Below, piece after piece: positions 19,923-28,601 of a stretch of DNA of 36,519 nt; position 1 is the first letter of the stretch, and each line of letters begins with the position of its first letter. The position numbers were made by a program, and so were the translations under genes. Source of the DNA: Symsagittifera roscoffensis (lineage: Eukaryota; Xenacoelomorpha; Acoela; Convolutidae); the NCBI RefSeq assembly GCF_963678635.1, contig NW_026971575.1, positions 1 to 36,519 of the forward strand, read 5' to 3'. The notes under the pieces are model-generated. The model saw nothing but the letters and a program-made list of their open reading frames with translations, was not told the DNA's origin and made no database searches.

Positions 19923-20786
19923 CTAGCAGAGTGTTGTTCCTAACACCTCTTCAGTGACTCGCCTACTGCCTATGATATCGTACAGCACGCGCTTCACGCT
20001 TCGGACGAGGCGTTCCCAGGAGCCGCCATGATGGGGTGCGCCTGGCGGGTTAAATTTCCAAGTAACACCTTTCTGTGGAAAAATGGTCGGAGCCATGCCA
20101 TTCCAGCTCTTGATGCAGGCAAGTAATTCCTTTTCCGCACCAACGAAGTTCGTGCCATTATCCGACCAGATTGTGCTTGGCGTACCACGGCGCGCAGCGA
20201 ACCGTTCAATGCCCATGACACACGAACTGGTGTCCAGAGATGGTACAATCTCAAGGTGTACAGCCCTGGTGGTGAGGCAAGTAAAAAGAAATCCCCATCT
20301 TTTTTCCGTGCTTCTGCGAACCGGAACGTAAAGCGGTCCAACGTGATCCACACCCGTATGATTGAAGGGTGGTTGCTTGTATCCGAGACGTTCGACAGGT
20401 AAATCGGAAATAATTGGCTGGATGGTGCTTGCTTTGCGTTTACGGCATGTCACACATTGATTTTCGATAGACCGAAGTAGTCGACGCAACCCAAGTATTG
20501 CATATTTCATATTTAAAACGGAGCGCATGTAATCTAATCCTTGATGAAAATGCTTATGGTGGAGGCTGCGGACCAACAAACGAACTAAGGTATGTCGAGC
20601 GTCGAGTATTATTGGGTGCTTAGTATCAAACTCGGTATTCACTAAGCTCACAATCCGTCCGGTGGAACGAATGATTCCAGCGGGACCAATAAATGGCGAG
20701 TATGTGGCAATTTCACTCTTATTCTTAATAGGTTTGCCAGCGGTGAGTGTTTTTTTACTCAACGGGGAAGGATTCCATCTGAGCAA
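19923..20786 (-). pseudogene. BEL/Pao integrase (zinc-binding and catalytic core)
   Basis: 287 codons. The N-terminal zinc motif has H77, H81, C111 and C114 (HKHFHQG...CVTC). The catalytic triad is complete: D147 in TGVDHVGPL, D209 in IWSDNGTNF and E258 in GGSWERLV. The spacing of about 61 and 48 residues is normal for retroelement integrases. The domain would insert the element cDNA into host chromosomes. Frame breaks lie at both ends: near 20760 in a run of seven A, and near 19920. The catalytic residues are untouched, so the damage is confined to single-base indels. Confidence 0.9.
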
Positions 20787-21744
20787 GATGAATCAGTTTG
20801 CTTTCTGCAATATCAACTTCAGTGGGGTTGGTGATTCGTAAGTCCTTACCACGAAAATTGTTATGTGAAGGCAACATCCTCAACATAAAAGCGACTACTC
20901 GTTTATATCTTGTAAAGGAACGAAACCTTTCCCAATTGAACCCGTGTTCGGGATGTTTGATGGATGTGACATCGGTGACGAAGGAAGATGATGTCTCCAA
21001 GCAATTATCAACATCACAAGAAGGACCTTTCAAACGAATTTTATTGATTACACGTTCGTCGGGTATAAACGGCCATTCAGTAGTCCTGAGTATGCTCGGA
21101 CCAATAACCCAGCTGCTATCCTTGAGGGCTTCCGAAGAAATCCCCTGCGTACCGGCATCAGCTGGATTATCGCCGCTCAGAACATGGTGCCACTCATCAA
21201 TAGTGGTCGATTCGAGAATTTCGCCGACACGATTAGCGACGAATGCAGGTAATTTTTCAGTGGAGTTTAGCCACTGCAAAACTGTTGTTCTATCTGTCCA
21301 CATGTAGACATGATTAACAGAGACGGTAAGGGCGGCCAGTATATCATCTTTTAGTCGTGTGGCGAGCAGAGCAGCTTGAAGCTCTAGCTTCGGTATAGAT
21401 AGCGCTTTCATGGGCGCAACGCGAGCTTTACCAAAGATGAAGGATATTTGAGTTTTGTGCAAGCTCGAGAGTCGCGCACGCAAAAATCCAACCGCACAGA
21501 AAACGTCCTGCGATCTATCACCGAACATGTGGACCTCAATTTGATCCACAGGCTCCGTGAAGTAACAACGGGGAATAGTCAATTGCCCTAAGAGAGGGAG
21601 ACCGGAGTGCCACTCGAGAAACTTATCTCTTATGTCTTCTGGCAATTCGTCGTCCCAATTTTGACCACTGATTTTCCAAATATCTTTAAGTAAAAGACGG
21701 GCCCTAACTGTGTATGGAGGTACTAACCCAACAGGGTCAAACAC
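20755..21744 (-). pseudogene. BEL/Pao RNase H region (Peptidase_A17-type segment)
   Basis: 329 codons beginning in the FDPVGLVPPY block that follows the RT in all BEL/Pao polyproteins. RNase H acidic residues can be placed at D76 (FGDRSQD), E121 (PKLELQAA), D151 (WTDRTTVLQWL) and D196 (NPADAGTQG). Compared with the usual family motifs FCDAS, WTDST and NPADAGTR there are substitutions next to the active site, consistent with loss of constraint. The function is removal of the RNA strand during reverse transcription. It is separated from the upstream RT part by a one-base frameshift near 21770. Confidence 0.87.
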
Positions 21745-22112
21745 AGAAGAGACGAAGAGACGGTTTGTTGAGTTATTGCTTTATCGAGAGGACGATCCAA
21801 GCCTCTGCTAACAACCAATGTGTCTTTTACATGGTCCCACTTAAGACCTAAGACGTGTGATGATTGTTCGGCACCGTTACATAGTTCCTTGATGGGTGAA
21901 GATGAGGTTTCGGATTCCTCGGGGTTCATTGCTGAAGTGATTTCATCAGCATTACTGACAAATTTAGTCAAATTAAATCCTCCTAATTTTATTAAGGAAA
22001 CCAAATCGCGACTAGTTTTAATTGCTTGGGTAACGTTCTCGAATGAATCCAAGTAATCATCCATGTAAAATTTTTCATTTACGACTGAGGCGGCCTCAGG
22101 GTATGTGGACAT
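21723..22112 (-). pseudogene. BEL/Pao reverse transcriptase, YMDD-containing part
   Basis: 129 codons with the catalytic motif C as FYMDDYLDS (YMDD at residues 16-19). The typical BEL block LGGFNLTKFVSN and HVLGLKWDH follow. It continues the RT begun in the next ORF upstream. A one-base shift at about 22116, in a run of five A, separates the two. The catalytic Asp pair is intact. Confidence 0.88.
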
Positions 22113-22116
22113 ATTA

Positions 22117-23367
22117 TCAGTTGCTTCTTTTTCGCAACGCGAAATTGGCGCACATAGGCGAATCCCGTGCGCCGAATATATGGCGAGTGTACTGATGAAC
22201 TACCACATCGGAAGTGGTATCCTCCCGCCACAAAAAACGGAGCGAAATTTGATCGCGGGCAAGGACTTCTACCTGGAGGAACATACCCTCTATATCCGCG
22301 GAGACGGCGTACTTGTGTTGACGGAATCGCAAAAGCACAAAAATTAAATTTTGGAGTAGGTCAGGACCCACCAATAAGGACTTAGTTAAGGATGTGCCAT
22401 GAAACTTAGAAGTACCCTTAAAGACTCGTCGCACGTTACCCGGCTGATTCGGATTTACGACGGGGTGGTGCGGAAGATACCACTCGCGATCGGAACGCTT
22501 ACGTGGATCATGCGGTTCGACGGTAACGACATAGCCTTTCCTAATGTCCTCTCTAATTGTCTCTGCGTATCTTTCGAGCAGTTCAGGTTCTTTACTTAAC
22601 CTTCTCTCCATTGTTTCAAATCGGGAGAGTGACGAGTAGTATTTGTTTGGTAGACTGACATTACTATCAATCCAAAGCGAATGCACAATGTATCTTTCAC
22701 CATTGTGAACGGTTTCAGAATTTAGGATGGATAAAGCATGTTTATCCGCGGCGGAACGGGCATCGACTTGTTTGAAAGTACCATGCGATTCCAAATCGTA
22801 CCAGGATTTTATCTGGTCGGTCAGAGAAGAATCTTCAACAACACACATGAAACACGAAGAAGTAGAATTACCGGACGGCGGCAACGGACTACTTAAGACC
22901 CAACCTATCGGTAGACGAACGGAACACGGTGAGTTTTTATCATCTCCCAAGATGAACTCAATGGGTCTAACGGCGTGGTAGTAGTCTTGTCCGATAATAA
23001 CTTCAACGTCCTCATAAGTATATTGAATGGGCTTAATAGGTGCTAATTGTGGATATTTATTCTGCAAATCAGCAAAATTGATTAATTCGGAACCAATCCG
23101 AATATTGTCTTTAACATATGCACAGAGAGAAAATACGAAATCACTATTATTCGGCTCGGAGGAAACTGTAAATCTGACCCTCTGAGTCTCAACAACGGTG
23201 GTTGAAATGAAACCACTAATTGACAAGTTAACGGGCTCCCCTACTAAGCCGAGACGGTTTACGAGTGACGAAGACACCCAGGAGTGAGTCGATGCACTAT
23301 CACAAAGAATCAACGTCAGGAGACTGGTTACATCTGAGGATACACCAAGTGTTGCAATTGGCAACAA
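22117..23367 (-). pseudogene. BEL/Pao protease and reverse transcriptase N-terminal part
   Basis: 416 codons. The aspartic protease (DUF1758-like) has its catalytic motif as LCDSASTHSW near residue 23, that is D-S-A in place of the common D-S/T-G. The RT follows, with HHPVVNPN, RVFKGTSKFHGTSL, motif A in VSADIEGMFLQV (Asp near residue 358) and the FGARDSPMCANFAL block. The frame is continuous upstream with the zinc-knuckle ORF except for a TAA at 23476-23478. It ends by a one-base shift at 22116. First reading codons are TTG, so the listed start is only the start of the open frame. Confidence 0.9.
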
Positions 23368-23475
23368 CCCTTTAGAAGATTCAAGGTCATGTACATCACT
23401 AACAGCGGCATGGGTGGAAGTGTTTGTATTCTCCTTGGATTTGTTTGTTCCAGCCTTATTCGAGGCTTTCGAATT

Positions 23476-23967
23476 TTACTTCCGAGGAAATATTCTTTCG
23501 GCTCCATGGAGCAAGAAATTATGTGTGCTATCACACTCTGGCTTCGGGCACTTTTTTGCTCTAGAACATTGCCGGAAACTATGATTGCCATTGAGACAAG
23601 CGAAGCAAAGTTTCTGTTCAGCTACGTATTTTGCTCGCTGAGTAGCATTCTTTTCCTTAAAAACAGCACAATTCCACAATGCATGACTACCCTTACACAA
23701 AACGCACGGCGGAAACTTAGACTTATCCTGAGCCTTACTAGTTACCTGGCTATTGGCTGCAAAAACTTTGGTTGTTTTTGGTTTAACTGGTTCCTCGTTT
23801 TTTGCCTTAGAGTTGAGTAAACGTAATCTTTCATGCCCCTCGGCTTTTTCTTTCAACCAGTTGTTAAAGTCTAAGAGTGTTGGTCGCTGCCAATTATGTC
23901 TAACAGTATGCATTGACCAAGCCTCCTTGAGGTTAGGCGGAAGTTTACTAACAGCTTGGTTTAACAA
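23476..23967 (-). pseudogene. BEL/Pao gag C-terminal part with two zinc knuckles
   Basis: 163 codons. It contains CVLCKGSHALWNC (C88, C91, H95, C100; CX2CX3HX4C) and CFACLNGNHSFRQC (C121, C124, H129, C134; CX2CX4HX4C). A third Cys/His-rich stretch, CPKPECDSTHNFLLHG, follows. Such knuckles bind the element RNA for packaging. A one-base frameshift near 23965 separates it from the gag core. A TAA at 23476 ends it, although the same frame continues directly into the protease. The TAA may therefore be a nonsense mutation or a genuine gag-pol boundary. Confidence 0.87.
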
Positions 23968-25088
23968 GTTAAACTCTTTAGATCATCGTTGAAAGACAAT
24001 GACTTGAAAACTGCTACGAGGCCAGATATGGCAGAGGAGAAACTAATGACATTTTCCGAATTGTGCATCTTAAGTGGAGGAAAAGTATTCAGCTTATCAA
24101 GATGCGCACCAACAATGGCATGTGGTTGCCCAAACTTCCGTTGCAAGGTGGCCAGTGCATCCTTGTACATAACGCCACTAAAACTAAACTCCGCAATTGC
24201 GGTTTTTGCTTTGCCTGTGACGAGCGTTTTCAAGTATGTCAGTTTCGTATCATCGGTGAGAAAAGCGGAATCAACGGTGGACTTAAACTGACCAAACCAT
24301 TCGTGCCAGTTTAATGGGTTGCCGTCAAACTGGGCTAACTTCCATTCAGGAAGATGATCTTTGCGGCTATGCATCAATAATTCCGCCAATTCACGAGCGG
24401 AGAAAGGTCGATCCGATGAACAACCTTGGTTCGGATAAGCGGAAGACGGTGCGTAGTCTTCCTTGACTGGCTGATAACCAGTATTAGTTTGATTGCCAAA
24501 ATGCGGAACATGTTGTGGATGAACTGGGGGAGTATTAAAATACAGAGTCCCACCACTAGTATACGGAGCGGCGGTGTTACACGATGGGACAACAGTTGTC
24601 ACATTAGAAAAAATGTTTCCAGCATTACAACACTGAGCAGGCGTGACGATTGGAGTTGTAGCTGCCAATCGCCATAAGTTTGCATCACTTGTGTAGTAAT
24701 AGTTGATATTAGGTGACACAGTATGCGGAACAAAGGGAAGATTATGTTGCGTCTGGACTGGCGCTGCATGGCAATTAGGTGCCGAAAAGAAAACCGGCGT
24801 TGAGTTTACTCCAGAAGACGAGAAGCCACCACTAGCAAATGCAGGTGACAAAGAAACAAAACCAGAACCGGGTTGTGCCGGTAACATTGGGACAGGTAAT
24901 GATTCCGGTTGCGCGATGGCAAAACTACCATTAGTTATGTTTGAACTCATGGTCTGTAAAGGAACAGCACACGGTGGTGGTAACACGTGTGCACTAGAAT
25001 GCATAATGTTAACTGGGAAAGGAACAGAGGCTGGGAATGAAACAGAAGCTTGTAATGGCAAAAGGCTTGCGCTGCCAAACTGAGGCAT
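23961..25088 (-). pseudogene. BEL/Pao gag core (DUF1759-like)
   Basis: 375 codons. The first 220 residues are low-complexity, rich in Pro, Ser, Asn and Ala. Then comes the conserved core: LPEWKLAQFDGNPLNWHEWF, LTYLKTLVTGKAKTAIAEF, and LQRKFGQPHAIVGAHLDKL. This is the DUF1759 capsid-like region of BEL/Pao gag. The same frame extends upstream through a TGA at 25098-25100 into the coiled-coil part, so that stop is a point mutation inside gag. A one-base shift near 23965 ends this piece. Confidence 0.88.
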
Positions 25089-25097
25089 AGCCCGATG

Positions 25098-25586
25098 TCA
25101 ATGACTATGGATTCCAGGGTCACTCAATGCTGTGTGCTCATGGTTATGACTATTACTGGTGTGAATTGCATGAGCGAGGATGGCGGAAGTCGTCGGTCTT
25201 GAAGAAATGTGTACAGGAGTGAAGGCCTGCAAACCTGGCGCACTAGCAACGTCGGGAGGTGCTTGTGAACTAACAGAGTCTACCCAATCATTAGTTCGAT
25301 CGGTTGCTACCTTTGAAATAGGTTGACTTACTCCTGTCGAGTTACTTTCCACTACCTTCTCGCTAACCTCAGATGAACTGTCCTCAAGTTCAAACGCTTT
25401 CACTTCCATTTCAATTAGTTGCTTTTTATGACTTTCAGCCAATTGCTCTAGTTCCAGCTGACTTTGTTTGGACTTAAGGCGGTTCTCTTGCTCTTTAAGT
25501 CTTAAAGAGACTTGATACTGCCTTTCCAGTTCCTCATGGCGTCGTTTTACTAAAGCTAATTCATGCCGTTTCTCACTTGATGACAT
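25098..25586 (-). pseudogene. BEL/Pao gag N-terminal coiled-coil part
   Basis: 162 codons. Residues 5-70 are rich in Glu, Lys, Leu and Gln with heptad-like spacing (KRRHEELERQYQVSLRLKEQ and on), predicting a long coiled coil as is common in BEL/Pao gag. A Ser/His-rich tail follows. The frame is open upstream for 39 more codons to a TAA at 25704-25706, and downstream it passes a TGA at 25098-25100. It is therefore the middle of one gag protein split by two nonsense codons. Confidence 0.82.
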
Positions 25587-25703
25587 AGTGCGAACAGTCG
25601 ACGTATGACGAGTGGAAGCAGATTTATCAGACTTGTGTGAGTCAAGCGTTCTACTATCCTTAGACTTATTGGAGACATTAGACCTGTTTTCAGATACTCG
25701 TGC

Positions 25704-26153
25704 TTACGAGTCTCTTGTTTTGTGTGAGCGTGAGGATGTCTCAGACCTAGTTTGTTGTAAAGATCCCTTGCTCCCTGTCATGCCGGCTGCTGGAAATGAC
25801 GAAGGTTCAAGGCTCATCTTGTAACTCTGAGCTTCATGCATTACTTGATCGTTCATTTCGGTTACTTTCTTAAGCCAAAGGTCTTGCTGAGCAATAATTT
25901 TTTCAGGGTTTTCCGTTTTTCCCGCTAACCTAATTAATTGCTCATTGACGTCGACAGCTTTTTCCAACGCAATTTTACGTTTGTAAACAGCATTATCAAT
26001 TATTGTAGTGCGACTATTAGTCTCAATGTACTCAAGTAATAATGAGTGACCTTTAAGCAGCTTATTTTCTAGATTTGGACGGGTTTCGAATAATTTGCGT
26101 ATCTTACTTTGGAATTTTTCGTCCATGTTTTTCACAAATTGACGGATGCTCAC
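25704..26153 (-). pseudogene. BEL/Pao gag N-terminus
   Basis: 149 codons, helical and charged (RKLFETRPNLENKLLKGHSL, then EKAVDVNEQLIRLAGKTENP), resembling the N-terminal region of other BEL/Pao gag proteins. The open frame begins at a GTG right after an in-frame TAA; the first ATG is at 26126-26124, and I take that as the likely start. It stops at TAA 25704-25706, after which the frame stays open into the coiled-coil part. It begins 13 bases downstream of the stop of the extra ORF. Confidence 0.8.
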
Positions 26154-26166
26154 TTATAGAAAACAG

Positions 26167-26904
26167 TCATTTGCATTTGTAAATCAACATTAGCTTACAA
26201 GACGGGGGAACTTGACGTCTCAAAGCTTCTACCTGAAGCCTATTTCTTATAGCTTTCCGAGCTTTGAGGGGTAAGCGGTTTCGCTTCTTACGTGTCCTAA
26301 AGTTGTTAAGATTAGCGCTATAACGCCTTAGAAGGAAGAGAGTCTTTAACTCAAGGGAAGGAGGCTGGTGAAGCTTTTTGTACTTCTCAATTAGTACCTG
26401 GTCCTTAGCCTGACGCTTAGAGATAAAGTCTTTAACGACGTTGAGAACGAGAATACCTGTTGAACCTAAACTTTCCTCTATATCCTCGGTTCCGTTCCGT
26501 CTACAGTATACGATCGCACAAATGTTTGTCCTATACCTTAATAATAAATTGACAAGTTGCTCACTACTCAGCTTGCGGTTTTTGTTACTGCGGTGCATCT
26601 TTATCGAGTTATTAATGGAGTCGTGCCAAATTACGAGGTCGTTACGGTGCGACAAGTAGTGATGAAGGTAGTACTGTATCGTTTTCTGAGCGTTAAAGTT
26701 CAAACTTAAACCTGGCTTCGTAAAGCAAGTATCTTTCAAGCGCTTCTGGGGCGGAGCGGGAAGTTTTCGTAGCGCGTGATCCAAAGAACTAGCTCCTAGA
26801 TTGAATACCATACACTTAGGGGACCTATGCGACGGCTTCGTTACGCTTAAGTACCAATGGGGTTGGAAAATTAAGTAGGTCGGTTGAACTCCAACAACAC
26901 ACAC
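26167..26904 (-). CDS. extra ORF upstream of gag, function unknown
   Basis: 245 open codons between the leader and gag, in a frame different from gag. The first in-frame ATG is at 26811-26809 (MVFNLGASSLDHALRKLP), giving about 214 residues; the codons before it start with GTG. The middle has a well-formed alpha/beta pattern: NDLVIWHDSINNSI, then TNICAIVYCRRNGTEDI, then TGILVLNVVKDFISKR. The tail is strongly basic (RTRKKRNRLPLKARK). It has no stops, unlike gag and pol. Standard BEL/Pao elements have no such ORF. A GDSL/SGNH-hydrolase-like fold is conceivable from the VIWHD...NN block, but the catalytic Ser and His motifs are not evident, so I do not claim it. Confidence 0.6.
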   Translation of the reverse strand: MCVVGVQPTYLIFQPHWYLSVTKPSHRSPKCMVFNLGASSLDHALRKLPAPPQKRLKDTCFTKPGLSLNFNAQKTIQYYLHHYLSHRNDLVIWHDSINNSIKMHRSNKNRKLSSEQLVNLLLRYRTNICAIVYCRRNGTEDIEESLGSTGILVLNVVKDFISKRQAKDQVLIEKYKKLHQPPSLELKTLFLLRRYSANLNNFRTRKKRNRLPLKARKAIRNRLQVEALRRQVPPSCKLMLIYKCK

Positions 26905-27135
26905 GGAGTAAACCTGAGTATGAAAGAATTCAACTTAACTCACTTAATATCACTGTTACTTTACTGTCACGCAACGAAGTCAATAATCTGACGGAATGAA
27001 ACGGCTTTGGTTTACTCGAAGCGAACTGGCTTTCAGTTTCACCAATGGTGGGTGGGGGATCAGGCAAATTGGTTAAGTTCCAACACAACACGCGGAAGAA
27101 ACCTGAGGATGAAAAAACTCAACTTAATTTGCCTG
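26875..27135. repeat. duplicated block of about 70 bp in the retrotransposon leader
   Basis: The block at about 26875-26945 (GGTTGAACTCCAAC ... AACCTGAGTATGAAAGAATT) recurs at about 27062-27135 (GGTTAAGTTCCAAC ... AACCTGAGGATGAAAAAACT), roughly three-quarters identical by eye. The second copy is bounded by the inverted pair CAGGCAAATT (27061-27070) and AATTTGCCTG (27126-27135). Confidence 0.6.
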
Positions 27136-27729
27136 ATATTTCGCTACCAGACCACTTAACATTAGGTTGGTGTCATCTTACAGCACAGTTTCGCAGAATT
27201 CTGGAGACTTTTTGAGAATTTTTTGGCAATTTTTTTACTTTTTTCACAAAATTTTTCGGAAAATTTTGGTCAGCAGCTTCGAGTCATAAACCAATCCAAA
27301 AAAAACTAGTCCAGTATCTCTTGTGTATTTTCCGATTTCACGGATTAATATTCCGTTCACAAATATCTAAAAATTTTTGGTATCGAGAAAAAATGTCAAG
27401 TCAGTTTGTCTATGTACCGACTGTAAGAAATTTCAGTTCAACGGAACTGTCCAAAAATTTTGGGTATTGAGAAAAAATACCGGGGGCTAGCTTGCGGGGA
27501 AATTTCTAGCATATATGACATCGTAAATCAATTTTATAGCACAATTTGAAAGTTTTAAACTAGTCGAGTTTTACAGTTTTAATTGGAGATTGGCGACACC
27601 GGGAAAAAACCAAAAGTTCGGGTGTCGAGAAAAATACAGCTCCACTTCGCCCAAAAGTGAACAATCAGGACACCTGAACTGGCCTCTCTTCCGCCAGTCT
27701 GCTCTTTCGCCTGTCTGCTGTATCGTCTG
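27136..27729 (-). other. non-coding leader of the BEL/Pao element
   Basis: AT-rich sequence without a conserved ORF between the minisatellite and the extra ORF. ORFs of 70-80 codons here overlap the repeats and were not called. It would contain packaging or splice signals, none of which I can recognise. Confidence 0.5.
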
Positions 27730-28023
27730 TCGGCCCTTTTGGCCAATCGCCCACTTTCGTCAAGTAAACTGTGTGAAGCGTTTCGGCCAATTCGGTACTC
27801 TGACGACTTTCGGCTAAACCGCACAATCTGACGATTTTCGGCCAGCTGAACAATTTAACAGCTTTCGTCCAAATGCCCACTTTCGGCTAATTAGACACTT
27901 TTCGACCAAATGCCCACTTTCGGCCAAAAAGAAACTTTTCGGCCAACCGCTCACTTTCGGCCAATTAGAAACTTTTCGGCCAACCGCTCACTTTCGGCCA
28001 ATTAGAAACTTTTCGGCCAAACG
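27730..28023 (-). repeat. leader minisatellite, TTCGGCCAA core with four 37-bp units
   Basis: Four consecutive 37-bp units lie at 27876-27912, 27913-27949, 27950-27986 and 27987-28023. Each is built of two half-units carrying CACTTTCGGCCAA and ACTTTTCGGCCAA or variants. The last two are almost identical. Degenerate half-units continue leftwards to about 27730. It sits in the retrotransposon 5' leader, just inside the primer site. Confidence 0.85.
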
Positions 28024-28030
28024 CCCACTC

Positions 28031-28142
28031 TGTGTCCCTTGTGTCCCTCGGTGAAGCTCGTGTCGTAAAGAGAAGACCTCGGTGTCCCTTGTGTCCCTCG
28101 GTGAAGCTCGTGTCGTAAAGAGAAGACCTCGGTGTCCCTTGT
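28031..28142 (-). repeat. 50-bp tandem repeat adjoining the primer-binding site
   Basis: Two 50-bp copies (28031-28080 and 28081-28130) are identical except at the first or second base. They are followed by a 12-base partial third copy (28131-28142) that runs into the primer-binding site. Each unit carries GTCCCTTGTG, the distal half of the primer site. Confidence 0.88.
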
Positions 28143-28151
28143 GGGGCGCCA
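28134..28151 (-). other. primer-binding site, lysine-tRNA-like
   Basis: The minus strand reads TGGCGCCCCACAAGGGAC three bases after the 5' LTR. It matches the TGGCGCCCGAACAGGGAC site for tRNA-Lys at 15 of 18 positions, including the first eight and the last six. It would anneal the tRNA that primes minus-strand DNA synthesis. Confidence 0.85.
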
Positions 28152-28154
28152 AAA

Positions 28155-28596
28155 TGTGCGCTCAATCTGAAAAAACTGTATAAGACAAAATAAATTATGA
28201 GTATTTTTCGGTAAACACACATAACAAGAAATAAGCAATGTCAACGGTTTGCATAATCAAGATCACAAAATTAACTTGTTTCGGTACAACTCGTTTTTTG
28301 AGATAATTTCGCGCAAGCTAGCCACAAGAACCGGTCGGTAATGTCCTTGAGACAAATTGCTCTTTTTGGCGGTCAACCTTAATCAAGGCTGAACCGAATT
28401 AGAACCAAAAAACAGTTAAAATAGGATGTAACCCCCGTTTTTAGTATTTTAATACATGGGCAGGTTGGGGACTCGAACCTACGTCAACTGTTAACCTATA
28501 TAATCGGCTTTAGCTTAGGCCACTCGGCCAACTGTGCTTATTTTATATGCATCTATACTCTTATTTTATTCTGTACTCTTGTTTTGCATTGCAACA
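28155..28596 (-). repeat. 5' LTR of the BEL/Pao element
   Basis: 442 bp, same length as the 3' LTR. On the minus strand a TATA-like TATAAAATAAG lies a few bases before the tRNA-like module, so pol II and pol III type signals sit side by side. This LTR would drive antisense transcription within intron 2 of the host gene. Confidence 0.95.
28457..28541 (-). promoter_or_regulatory. tRNA-like module with A-box and B-box inside the LTR
   Basis: On the minus strand TGGCCGAGTGG (28520-28530) fits the A-box consensus TRGYNNANNNG. GGTTCGAGTCC (28469-28479) fits the B-box GGTTCGANNCC. They are 40 bases apart, within the tRNA range. The surrounding order resembles a class II (Leu/Ser-like) tRNA: a GGCA...TGCC end pairing, GCC...D-loop, and a T-loop TTCGAGT. 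The acceptor and T stems are only partly paired, so this is a degenerate tRNA-derived segment, not a functional tRNA gene. Confidence 0.62.
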
Positions 28597-28601
28597 AAAG
28601 T
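28597..28601. repeat. target-site duplication of the BEL/Pao element, right
   Basis: AAAGT, identical to 19023-19027. Confidence 0.85.

Larger units (their letters stand above)
19028..28596 (-). mobile_element. full-length BEL/Pao LTR retrotransposon, coding frames broken
   Basis: The 9569-bp minus-strand element is bounded by two 442-bp LTRs beginning TGT and ending ACA, with a perfect 5-bp target duplication. In element order come: 5' LTR (28155-28596), primer site, minisatellite leader, an extra ORF, gag with the DUF1759-like core and two zinc knuckles, then protease, RT (YMDD), RNase H, integrase with HHCC and DDE, and a DUF5641-like tail. A polypurine tract and the 3' LTR (19028-19469) finish it. 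This PR-RT-RH-IN order and these domains define BEL/Pao. The LTRs differ at about 11 of 442 positions by eye (2.5 percent), so the insertion is moderately old. It lies antisense inside intron 2 of the plus-strand gene. Confidence 0.95.

Noticed and set aside
19994-21307. Plus-strand and alternative-frame ORFs across pol (for example 20798-21307 and 19994-20353)
   Set aside because: Shadows of the integrase and RNase H frames, which carry the recognisable catalytic motifs.
26167-26904. SGNH/GDSL hydrolase assignment for the extra ORF
   Set aside because: Only the VIWHD...NN block is suggestive; the catalytic GDS and DxxH motifs are not visible.
27876-28130. Regular direct repeats that might suggest a CRISPR array
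   Set aside because: Units are contiguous tandem repeats without unique spacers, inside a eukaryotic retrotransposon leader.
28457-28541. A genuine tRNA gene in the LTR
   Set aside because: T and acceptor stems are only partly paired and no sound anticodon loop of seven bases can be drawn, so I call it tRNA-like only.
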